A DNA stretch of 10,730 nt, from positions 1 to 10,730 of the forward strand of contig JALUJS010000270.1 in NCBI GenBank assembly GCA_027056825.1. The letters are read 5' to 3'. The stretch is from Candidatus Krumholzibacteriia bacterium. GTDB taxonomy: Bacteria > Krumholzibacteriota > Krumholzibacteriia > LZORAL124-64-63. The position numbers and the translations under genes are program-made. This document shows positions 1 to 5,993 of the stretch, in pieces. The notes below the pieces were generated by a model. It made no database searches, was not told the origin of the DNA, and saw only the letters and a program-made list of their open reading frames with translations. The first letter of the stretch is position 1, and every line of letters begins with the position of its first letter.

Positions 1-1695
1 GTCGTTGGCCTCGTCGGCCGTGTGCATGCGCATCAGTTCCTCGACCAGACCCCTGGCCTCGGTCCGTGCGGTCCAGCGGATGACTTGCTTGATCTTGGGC
101 AGGGCCACGCCGTGGGTGCTGATCTCGTCCAGCCCCAGGCCCAGCAGGGTTTCGGCCAGGCGGGTCTCCGAACCCATCTCCCCGCAGATCCCCACCCAGA
201 TGCCCCGCTCGTGCCCGGCCCGCACCACCCGGTCCAGGGAGCGCAGGACAGCCGGGTGCAGGGGCTGGTAGAGATAGGACACGCGTTCGTTGCCCCGGTC
301 CATGGCCAGGGTGTACTGGATCAGGTCGTTGCTGCCGATGCTGAAGAAGTCGCACTCGGCCGCCAGCAGGTCCGCGGCCATCACCGCGGCCGGGGTCTCG
401 ACCATGATCCCGATCTCCAGGTCCCCGCCGTGTTCGACGCCCGCGGCGTCGAGTTCGGCCACGGCCTCGCGGCATACCTCGCGGGCGGCGCGCAGCTCCT
501 CCACCCCGGTGATCATGGGAAACATCACCTTGACCGGGCCCCGCGCGGCGGCCCGCCAGATGGCCTTGACCTGGGTCTTGAACATTCCGCGGTTGGCCAG
601 GGAAAAGCGGATCCCGCGCCAGCCGAGGAAGGGGTTGTACTCCCGCTTGGCGCCGAGATAGTCGGAGACCTTGTCGCCGCCGACATCCAGGGTGCGGAAG
701 ACCACCGGACGCCCGTCCATGCGCCGGACGATTTCCCCGTAGACGGCGACCTGCTCGTCCTCGGTGGGAATGGTGCCGTGCTGGAAGAAGAGATACTCGG
801 TCCGCAGCAGGCCCACGCCCTCGGCCCCGCGGGCCAGGGCCTCGTCCACCTCCAGGGGCAGTTCGATGTTGGCCATCATGCGCACCCGATGCCCGTCCGG
901 GGTGACCGCAGGCAGGTCCTTCAGGTAGGCCAGCTTCTCGTTGACCACGACCTGTTGCCGGGTGAGCATCCGCATCCGTTCGCAGGTGGCTTCGTCCGGC
1001 TCGACGATCAGCCGCCCCTCGTTGCCGTCGATGGCCACCGTGACGCCGGCCCGCAGACCGCCGGCGCGGTTCTTCAGGCCCACCACCGCGGGCACCCCCA
1101 GGGACCGGGCCAGGATGGCCACGTGGCTGGTGCTGCCGCCCGCGTCCATGACGAAGCCCAGGATGTTGTCGCGCCCGAGGGCCGCCGTGTCGCTGGGAGC
1201 CAGGTTCCGCGCCGCCACGATGGACGGTTCGGCCGGCGGGGCCAAGGGCTCGGGTCCGGCCCCGGGAAAAGCCCGCAGGACCCTCTGTTCGACATCCTGC
1301 AGGTCGTTGATGCGCTCCCGGAAGGTGGGGTCCTCCATCTCCAGGAAACGGGACACGATGTCGCCCACGGCGCGGCTGAAGGCGGCCTCGGCGTTGATCC
1401 GCTCCCGTCTGATCACCGTCTGGGTGGCGTCCCACACCAGTTCGTCCTCGAGGATCAGCAGCTGGCTGGCCAGGATGTCGGCCTCCTGGGCGCCCAGCTC
1501 GGCGGACAGGCGGTCCACCAGGGACTGGATCTGGCGCCGGGCCTCGGCGACCGCCGCCCGGAAACGCTCGATCTCGGCCGGAATGTCGGCGGCTTCGATC
1601 AGCCGCCGACGGGGCACGATGACCCTGCGGGAGACCGGGTGCACCGGTCCCAGGGCATATCCGGGGGAAGCGGCGATGCCCTGCCAGGTCTTCAC
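1..1695 (-). CDS. ptsI: PTS Enzyme I (phosphoenolpyruvate-protein phosphotransferase), 3' end cut by window
   Basis: Cytoplasmic Enzyme I takes the phosphoryl group from PEP and passes it to HPr. 565 codons are visible; E. coli EI has 575, so only a short C-terminus is missing. The N-terminal domain opens directly with GIAASPG and there is no GAF domain ahead of it, so this is a carbohydrate-type EI and not EI-Ntr (PtsP). The phosphorylated histidine is His191 in GGSTSHVAILARS. The PEP-binding TIM-barrel half carries RTEYLFF (about 298-304), the signature DFFSIGSNDLIQYTLA (449-464) and the catalytic Cys504 in GICGEMG. The start is a GTG one base after the HPr stop (TGA-C-GTG), with a weak AGGA upstream. 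An adjacent ATG is lacking, but the N-terminus aligns well with the family. It is cotranscribed with HPr, its direct partner. Identification is very secure. Confidence 0.97.
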   Translation of the reverse strand, partial: MKTWQGIAASPGYALGPVHPVSRRVIVPRRRLIEAADIPAEIERFRAAVAEARRQIQSLVDRLSAELGAQEADILASQLLILEDELVWDATQTVIRRERINAEAAFSRAVGDIVSRFLEMEDPTFRERINDLQDVEQRVLRAFPGAGPEPLAPPAEPSIVAARNLAPSDTAALGRDNILGFVMDAGGSTSHVAILARSLGVPAVVGLKNRAGGLRAGVTVAIDGNEGRLIVEPDEATCERMRMLTRQQVVVNEKLAYLKDLPAVTPDGHRVRMMANIELPLEVDEALARGAEGVGLLRTEYLFFQHGTIPTEDEQVAVYGEIVRRMDGRPVVFRTLDVGGDKVSDYLGAKREYNPFLGWRGIRFSLANRGMFKTQVKAIWRAAARGPVKVMFPMITGVEELRAAREVCREAVAELDAAGVEHGGDLEIGIMVETPAAVMAADLLAAECDFFSIGSNDLIQYTLAMDRGNERVSYLYQPLHPAVLRSLDRVVRAGHERGIWVGICGEMGSETRLAETLLGLGLDEISTHGVALPKIKQVIRWTARTEARGLVEELMRMHTADEAND

Positions 1696-1696
1696 G

Positions 1697-1975
1697 TCAG
1701 ACGTCCTGTTCGGGATGGGCCAGGTCCACGGAAATCAGGTGGGCCACGGCGGCGGCGGCCTCCTGCTCGTCCACGCCGTCGACCTCGATTTCGACCTCGG
1801 CGCCGAATTCCGCCGCCAGGCTGGCCAACCCCATGATGCTCTTGGCGTTGGCGACCTTGCCGTCGTACCGGATGGTCACATCGGAAGCGAAGGTCTTGGT
1901 GAGTTTAACGATCCGTCCGGCAGCCCGAAGATGGAATCCCACGGGATCCGCCACGGTGGCGACGACAGTTTTCAA
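1697..1975 (-). CDS. ptsH: HPr phosphocarrier protein, TTG start
   Basis: HPr carries phosphate from Enzyme I to EIIA, and HprK can also phosphorylate it on serine. The protein has 92 residues, close to the usual 85-90. His15 sits in GFHLRAAG and Ser46 in NAKSIMGL, both at the canonical numbers, which fixes the start at this TTG. No ATG, GTG or other TTG lies in frame before the upstream stop. A Shine-Dalgarno-like AAGGGA is 8 bases ahead. The active-site loop departs from the usual G-L-H-A-R-P-A: the residue after His15 is Leu and the position after Arg17 is Ala instead of Pro. Ser46 fits with hprK lying in the same gene block. The start overlaps the stop of a 15-codon upstream ORF as TTGA. 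The C-terminus (about 84-92) is a few residues longer than in classical HPr. The family call is secure; whether phosphotransfer kinetics are normal cannot be judged from sequence. Confidence 0.95.
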   Translation of the reverse strand: MKTVVATVADPVGFHLRAAGRIVKLTKTFASDVTIRYDGKVANAKSIMGLASLAAEFGAEVEIEVDGVDEQEAAAAVAHLISVDLAHPEQDV

Positions 1976-2019
1976 GACCGGGGTCCCTTGCAGATGTTGA
2001 GGAACTTACGTGTTTTCAT
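1972..2019 (-). CDS. Putative 15-residue leader ORF coupled to HPr
   Basis: In the otherwise gene-free gap between EIID and HPr there is an ATG with a strong GGAGG 7 bases upstream. It reads MKTRKFLNICKGPRS and stops at a TGA that overlaps the TTG start of HPr as TTGA. This is the same overlap style used between the EIIA, EIIB, EIIC and EIID genes. It is better placed for ribosome loading than HPr itself. I recognise no family and the peptide may have no function beyond delivering ribosomes to the TTG start. Alternatives are a chance ORF or the mark of a small frameshift in the assembly. Its first bases (ATGAAAAC) resemble those of HPr (TTGAAAAC). Confidence 0.4.
   Translation of the reverse strand: MKTRKFLNICKGPRS
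1984..1989 (-). promoter_or_regulatory. Ribosome binding site for HPr
   Basis: AAGGGA on the minus strand ends 8 bases before the TTG start of HPr. It lies inside the 15-codon leader ORF, so a ribosome translating that ORF would pass over it. It supports TTG as the real start. Confidence 0.5.
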
Positions 2020-2022
2020 AAT

Positions 2023-2799
2023 CTAGCCTCCCGTGACCAAAAGCGCAAAACCCACGACCGCCGCCAGAAGGGACGCCAGCAGACCCAATCCCTCACCCGG
2101 GAGGCGGCGTTTGAGCAGGCGGGGCGCAAACCATCCCAACAGGGCGCCCAAGCCCAGGACCAACCCTCCGGATCCCTCCCCCGCGCGGGGATAACCCACC
2201 GCCAGGACCACCGCCAGAAAGCCCAGGCAGACCAGCGCCGTCCGCTTGGCCAAGGCGATGACCCGGTGCCAGAGAGGGTTTCCCAGCAGGACCGGAATGT
2301 CCAGACCGCTGCCGTAACCGGCCTGCAGGGACCACCAGCGCAGGGTCAGCTGGCCGGCCAGGAAGACCAGGAAGGTGGCCAGGACCCCGGCGACACTGCC
2401 CCGCAGGGCCCACAGGCAGGCGACCAGCGTTACGCCAGGCCGCAGGCCGAGCCAGAACAGTTGGTCGCCCAGGGACGCGAAGGCTCGGCCCAGGGAGTCC
2501 CGGTACGTGGCCAGCATGGCCCGGGTCAGGCTCGCGTCGCCGGCGGCCCGGTCCTCCTCCAGCCGCAGCAGGCCGCCCACCAGGAAACCCGCCAGGTAGG
2601 GATTGGTGTTGAAGTAGTCGAAATAGCGCCGGAAGAAGCGCCGGCGCGCGTCCACGTCCCAGCGGCGGTCGCGCAACCAGGGCAACATGCAGAAGACCAG
2701 GCCGAGGTTCTGCATGCGCTGGGGATTCCACGACCCCTGCAGGGTCAGCAACCGCGCCCAGGCGCGCCGCCGCAGCCCCGTGGCCAGCCGCCGGCTCAC
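2023..2799 (-). CDS. PTS mannose-family EIID membrane component
   Basis: EIID is, with EIIC, the membrane part of a mannose-family permease. This 258-residue protein shows the family marks: QGSWNPQRMQNLG (about 21-33), and FNTNPYLAGFLVG followed by the acidic EED (63-83). Hydrophobic segments lie mainly in the C-terminal half (about 121-150, 184-203, 211-226, 236-256), and the protein ends right after the last one. The GTG start overlaps the EIIC stop as GTGA. The same frame stays open far upstream, antisense-like through EIIC, but family alignment starts at this GTG with RLLTLQGSWN only about 17 residues in. The transported sugar, if any, cannot be read from sequence. The family call is firm. 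Confidence 0.93.
   Translation of the reverse strand: MSRRLATGLRRRAWARLLTLQGSWNPQRMQNLGLVFCMLPWLRDRRWDVDARRRFFRRYFDYFNTNPYLAGFLVGGLLRLEEDRAAGDASLTRAMLATYRDSLGRAFASLGDQLFWLGLRPGVTLVACLWALRGSVAGVLATFLVFLAGQLTLRWWSLQAGYGSGLDIPVLLGNPLWHRVIALAKRTALVCLGFLAVVLAVGYPRAGEGSGGLVLGLGALLGWFAPRLLKRRLPGEGLGLLASLLAAVVGFALLVTGG
2027..2031 (-). promoter_or_regulatory. Strong Shine-Dalgarno ahead of the leader ORF
   Basis: GGAGG (part of GGGAGG) overlaps the last codons of EIID and is 7 bases from the ATG at 2019. It is among the best ribosome binding sites in this block, yet it serves a 15-codon ORF and not HPr directly. Confidence 0.55.
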
Positions 2800-3548
2800 G
2801 AGGACACCCCCCGCACCGCCACGGCCAGGAGCATACCGGCGGCCACCCATACCCAGGCCCTGCGGCTGTTGAAGCGTTCCCACAGGGAACCCAGGCCGGC
2901 GCCGCACAGCAGCAGGGGCAACCAGGCGACCCAGCGGCCGCAGAAGGGGCCTGCGACCCGCAACAGGGTCAACCAGGCCTCCTGCACCAGGAGCAGGAAC
3001 AGGACGCTCAGGACCGCACCGCGCAGGAAGGTGAGCGTCAGGCAACGCCGGTGCAGGGATTCGAGGCGCCGCATGTCGCCATCGCGCAGGGAGAGCCTTC
3101 CTTCGTGCATCCAGAGCCCGAAGGCCGCCCTCTCGGCGGTGATGAGCCAATGCCCGGCGAGGCTGAGCAGCAGGACCCCCAGCAGCAGCCATCCCCACAG
3201 GACAGCGTCGAGGAATCCCGGGCCGAACCCTGTCCGGTCCGGCTGCAGCTTCGCCGCGGCCCCCGTCACCGCCACCGTCGCGGTCACCGCATCCCCCACG
3301 AAGGACTGGCCCACCGGCAGGTTGGCCGCCAGGATCAACTGCAGCGGCACCCCAAGGGCCAGACCCAGGTCGGGACGCCCCCAGACCAGGCCTGTCAGCA
3401 GGGCCGCCGGCAGCGGCTGGCTCAGCCACGACTGCACCACCGCGCTCTCGTCCAGGCAGAGCGCGCCACCCAGCAGGGCGGTCAGCGCCATGGCGCTCCA
3501 GACCGGATCGGGGGACGCCAGGGCCGGCAGTTGCAGCAGCGCGATCAT
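2796..3548 (-). CDS. PTS mannose-family EIIC membrane component
   Basis: This is the sugar-channel subunit of a mannose-type PTS permease, 250 residues long and highly hydrophobic. Candidate membrane segments lie around 17-32, 46-56, 61-80, 85-99, 114-134, 172-190, 203-222 and 230-246. The stretch GLALGVPLQLILAANLPVG (62-80) matches the EIIC core pattern of a Gly-rich helix followed by a P-V-G turn. Overall it looks diverged from the well-known ManY/SorC-type EIIC proteins, and the turn after PVG reads QSFVGDAV instead of the usual A-x-x-P-P-D type. ATG overlaps the EIIB stop as ATGA, and its own stop overlaps EIID as GTGA, so equimolar synthesis by translational coupling is likely. The role is clear from family and position; transport competence is an inference. 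Confidence 0.9.
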   Translation of the reverse strand: MIALLQLPALASPDPVWSAMALTALLGGALCLDESAVVQSWLSQPLPAALLTGLVWGRPDLGLALGVPLQLILAANLPVGQSFVGDAVTATVAVTGAAAKLQPDRTGFGPGFLDAVLWGWLLLGVLLLSLAGHWLITAERAAFGLWMHEGRLSLRDGDMRRLESLHRRCLTLTFLRGAVLSVLFLLLVQEAWLTLLRVAGPFCGRWVAWLPLLLCGAGLGSLWERFNSRRAWVWVAAGMLLAVAVRGVSS

Positions 3549-4036
3549 GGTTCCAGAAATTCCCGCACCAGGGCCTCGTCCACAACGAACTCCCGCCCGC
3601 CGGGCACCTGCTGGGCCGTGATGGACACTCCGGAAGCCAGGAGCCTGGCGAGGGATTGGGCCTCCAGTTCGTCAAGGTATACGAAGGGTAGGACCTCCCT
3701 GCGCCCGGGGGCGATGTGGAGACCCCCGAGGTTCACATGGGTGACGGGTGCCCCCATGCGCACCAGGTCGGCCATGGCCGACACCGAGCCGGTCAGCAAC
3801 AGGATCCTCTCGTCCGCGGGGCCGGAACACAACAGGTTCACGGCCTCGGCGACCGAACAGATGGTGGCGGTGATGTGGGGAGGAACGCTGCTGGCGTAGA
3901 CCCGGGCCTGCCACGCGTCGGCGGCCACGGCGTTGTCGGCCAGCAGGATGCGGTCCGGATGCAGTTGCTGGCACCAGCCGACGGTGACCTGGCCGTGGAT
4001 GAGGCGGTCGTCCACCCGCGCCAGGACCACCGTCAC
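3545..4036 (-). CDS. PTS mannose-family EIIB component
   Basis: Cytoplasmic EIIB takes phosphate from EIIA and hands it to the sugar bound by EIIC/EIID. The protein has 163 residues, normal for the family. The signature VDDRLIHGQVTVGW (8-21) contains the phosphorylatable His14. Further family blocks are HVNLGGLHIAPGR (about 99-111) and ITAQQVPG near the C-terminus. The GTG start overlaps the EIIA stop as GTGA. EIIB is a separate chain here and is not fused to EIIA as in E. coli ManX. Substrate specificity (mannose, sorbose, fructose, N-acetyl sugars) cannot be deduced. Confidence 0.95.
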   Translation of the reverse strand: MTVVLARVDDRLIHGQVTVGWCQQLHPDRILLADNAVAADAWQARVYASSVPPHITATICSVAEAVNLLCSGPADERILLLTGSVSAMADLVRMGAPVTHVNLGGLHIAPGRREVLPFVYLDELEAQSLARLLASGVSITAQQVPGGREFVVDEALVREFLEP

Positions 4037-4437
4037 GACACGCCGCCCAGGCGGGTGATGGCGTCGCGGCCCCGGGTCACCAGCCGGGCGACCAGTTCAT
4101 CCGGATCGAGATCCTCCCGCCAGGAGAGGAAAGCCAGGAGCATGGCCAGGTTGACCCCGCTGAGGATCACCACCGGCTCGCCGGGACGGGTGGCCAGCAT
4201 GGCGGCGTTGGCGCAGCTGCCGCCGTGATCGTCGATGAAGAGCACCGCCGGAGCAATGGTCCCGCTCTCCGGATCGGCCCCGTCCTCGAGCCAGCCGCGG
4301 ATCTCGGCGGTCAGGTCGGAGGCGCTCTTGCCGTGGTTGGTCATGGCCGTCAGCCCGTGCTGCGGACCCGTGATCATCTCGACGACCCGGACCAGTTCCC
4401 GGCCCAGGTCTCCGTGTGTCGCCACCAGACCACGCAT
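4033..4437 (-). CDS. PTS mannose-family EIIA component
   Basis: Cytoplasmic EIIA accepts phosphate from HPr and donates it to EIIB. It has 134 residues, the size of a free-standing EIIA-Man domain. His8 in LVATHGDLG is the predicted phosphorylation site. The second active-site strand is LFIDDHGGSCANAA (66-79), where an acidic residue before the GGS turn corresponds to the conserved Asp of ManX. The block GVNLAMLLAF (94-103) matches the usual GVN-P-ML helix start. The ATG has a GGAGGTG ribosome binding site 8 bases upstream, the best one since hpf, so the PTS genes can be initiated afresh here. hprK ends 18 bases upstream. In the delta-proteobacterial loci I know of, rapZ often sits between hprK and this EIIA; it is absent here. 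Confidence 0.95.
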   Translation of the reverse strand: MRGLVATHGDLGRELVRVVEMITGPQHGLTAMTNHGKSASDLTAEIRGWLEDGADPESGTIAPAVLFIDDHGGSCANAAMLATRPGEPVVILSGVNLAMLLAFLSWREDLDPDELVARLVTRGRDAITRLGGVS

Positions 4438-4455
4438 GGCGCATCCACCTCCGGT

Positions 4456-5442
4456 CTATTCCCGATCCTGCTCCAGGTAGTGGCGCAGGCGGTCGCTCTT
4501 CTTCATGGTCTCGATGATGCGGTCGTTCAGGGCCTGGGCCGCATCGTAGCCGTAGATCTTGAGCATGAAGTTCAGGGCGATGACCTCGCTGATCACCGTG
4601 ATGTTCTTGCCCGGGAACAGGGGCACGAGCACCTGGGGAATGTTGACGCCCAGGATCTCGGTGAAGCGGTCCTCCATCCCCACGCGCTCGTAGTCGGCGC
4701 CCTCGTCCCATTCCTGCAGCCGCACCTCCACCTCGATGCGCTTCTGCATGCGGATGGAGCGGATGCCGAAGATGGCCTGGACATCGATGACCCCCACGCC
4801 GCGGATCTCCAGGTGGTGGCGCAGGACCTCGCGGTAGCGGCCGATGAGCACGTCCTCGCCCGTGCGGACGATCTCGACGATGTCGTCGGCCACCAGCCTG
4901 TGGCCCCGCTCGATGAGGTCCAGGGCGCACTCGCTCTTGCCGATGCCGCTGCGGCCGGTAAAGAGCAGGCCCACACCGTAGACGTCCACCAGCGTGCCGT
5001 GGACCTCCATCCGGGGTGCGAACATCCTGGCCAGATGCAGGGTCAGCTCCCGCTGGAATTCCATGGCCGGAAGCGCCGAGCGCACCAGCGGGAAACCGCG
5101 TTCGCGCGCCAGTTCCACAACGGCCACCGGGACGTCCTGGTCGCGGGCGATGAAGATCACCGGGGGGCGCAGGTCCAGGACCCGGGCCATGGCCTCCCGC
5201 TGCCCCACCGGATCCAGGGAGTTGAGGTACGCCGCCTCGGACTCGCCGAGGACCTGGATGCGCTGGGCGCGGAAATTTTCGGCGAAGCCCATCAGGGCCA
5301 TGCCGGGCCGGTGGACGTCCTGGGCCGTGATGGACACGGGATCGGCGGGCATCTCCCCCAGCAGATCCAGCAGGAGGGGCTCCCGCAGGGTCTCATACAG
5401 GGACTGGACGGTAACTTCGGGTGTCAATGAGCGTCCGGTCAT
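4456..5442 (-). CDS. hprK: Bifunctional HPr kinase/phosphorylase
   Basis: HprK phosphorylates HPr on Ser46 using ATP or pyrophosphate and reverses this by phosphorolysis, linking PTS flux to energy state. The protein has 328 residues, the full two-domain form: an N-terminal domain (about 1-135) and a C-terminal catalytic domain. The catalytic part has VHGTLVDVYG (147-156), the P-loop GRSGIGKS (163-170), HRLVADDIVE (181-190) with the catalytic aspartates, and the HprK signature EIRGVGVIDV (212-221). Alpha-proteobacterial HprK lacks the N-terminal domain, so this one is of the complete type. ATG follows the hpf stop by three bases with only a weak ribosome binding site, suggesting coupling to hpf. 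Its target, HPr with Ser46, is encoded five genes downstream. Confidence 0.96.
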   Translation of the reverse strand: MTGRSLTPEVTVQSLYETLREPLLLDLLGEMPADPVSITAQDVHRPGMALMGFAENFRAQRIQVLGESEAAYLNSLDPVGQREAMARVLDLRPPVIFIARDQDVPVAVVELARERGFPLVRSALPAMEFQRELTLHLARMFAPRMEVHGTLVDVYGVGLLFTGRSGIGKSECALDLIERGHRLVADDIVEIVRTGEDVLIGRYREVLRHHLEIRGVGVIDVQAIFGIRSIRMQKRIEVEVRLQEWDEGADYERVGMEDRFTEILGVNIPQVLVPLFPGKNITVISEVIALNFMLKIYGYDAAQALNDRIIETMKKSDRLRHYLEQDRE

Positions 5443-5445
5443 GCC

Positions 5446-5976
5446 CTACTGCCCGGCCTCCATGTGCGCCAGGGAACCGTCGGCTCCCCGGTAGACGACG
5501 GCGACGCGCCCGTTGGCGGCGTTGCGGAAAACCAGGAAGGGGTCGTCCGCGGCCTGGAAGGCCTCCCGGGCCTCCTCGAGGCTCATGTCCCTGAGGACGA
5601 AGGTGCGGGGATTCTCCTCCTGTTCGTCGCCGAGCAGGCCGCCCTCCTCGACCATGACGCGTCCCAAGCCTGCTTCGGCGCTTTTCTGCCGGGCGGAGAT
5701 CTTGCCCTTGAACTTCGTCAGCTGCGTGCGGAGGTTCTCGACCATGTCGGCCACGGCCAGCTCGGGTTCGCGGGCCTCGCCGCCGGCCCGGAACTCCCGG
5801 TTCTTCAGGAAGAGCAGGCCCTCGGCTTCGAAGATGCCGGCGTCGCGGGTCACCGTGACCCGCACCGACTGCACCGGCCGGGGGCTGAACTTTTCCAGCT
5901 TCTGCAAGGCGGCCTCGATCATCTCGCGCTGCTCGTCACCGAGGGTGAAGTGGCGATCGATGATTTCCATCTGCAT
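5446..5976 (-). CDS. hpf: Long-form ribosome hibernation promoting factor
   Basis: HPF binds the 30S decoding region and dimerises ribosomes into inactive 100S particles in slow growth. The protein has 176 residues. The N-terminal S30AE domain (about 1-100) begins MQMEIIDRHFTLGDEQ and contains the usual acidic/basic helix ending TKFKGKISARQK. After a variable linker (about 101-122) comes the C-terminal dimerisation domain of long HPF, with MSLEEAREAF (131-140), DPFLVFRNAANG and VVYRGADG. This makes it the long form, not the short gamma-proteobacterial HPF. Two ATGs compete; the first is chosen because AAGGAGG lies 6 bases ahead of it. It sits between rpoN and hprK, as in many rpoN loci. Confidence 0.95.
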   Translation of the reverse strand: MQMEIIDRHFTLGDEQREMIEAALQKLEKFSPRPVQSVRVTVTRDAGIFEAEGLLFLKNREFRAGGEAREPELAVADMVENLRTQLTKFKGKISARQKSAEAGLGRVMVEEGGLLGDEQEENPRTFVLRDMSLEEAREAFQAADDPFLVFRNAANGRVAVVYRGADGSLAHMEAGQ

Positions 5977-5982
5977 GGCGTT

Positions 5983-5989
5983 CCTCCTT
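5983..5989 (-). promoter_or_regulatory. Ribosome binding site of hpf
   Basis: AAGGAGG on the minus strand, 6 bases before the first of two in-frame ATGs (5976 and 5970). The spacing favours 5976. It lies in the 17-base gap after the rpoN stop. Confidence 0.65.
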
Positions 5990-5993
5990 GTGT

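Noticed and set aside
22..1836. A 604-codon open frame on the plus strand opposite ptsI and HPr
   Set aside because: It is antisense to strongly conserved ptsI and HPr. Its protein is a Gly/His/Pro/Asp-rich, low-complexity translation typical of the complementary frame of high-G+C genes, with no recognisable domain and no ribosome binding site.
2266..3621. A 451-codon plus-strand open frame opposite EIID/EIIC
   Set aside because: It is rich in Arg, Gln, Pro and Ser with no domain, and it is antisense to three overlapping PTS genes whose motifs are clear.
2023..3675. A 550-codon minus-strand frame suggesting an EIID fusion with a long N-terminal extension
   Set aside because: The part upstream of 2799 is EIIC and EIIB read out of frame (Gly/Ala/Pro/Arg-rich). 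EIID family similarity begins just after the GTG at 2799.
4225..5430. A 401-codon plus-strand open frame opposite hprK
   Set aside because: Rich in His, Asp, Gln and Ala with no domain, and it is the complement of conserved hprK.
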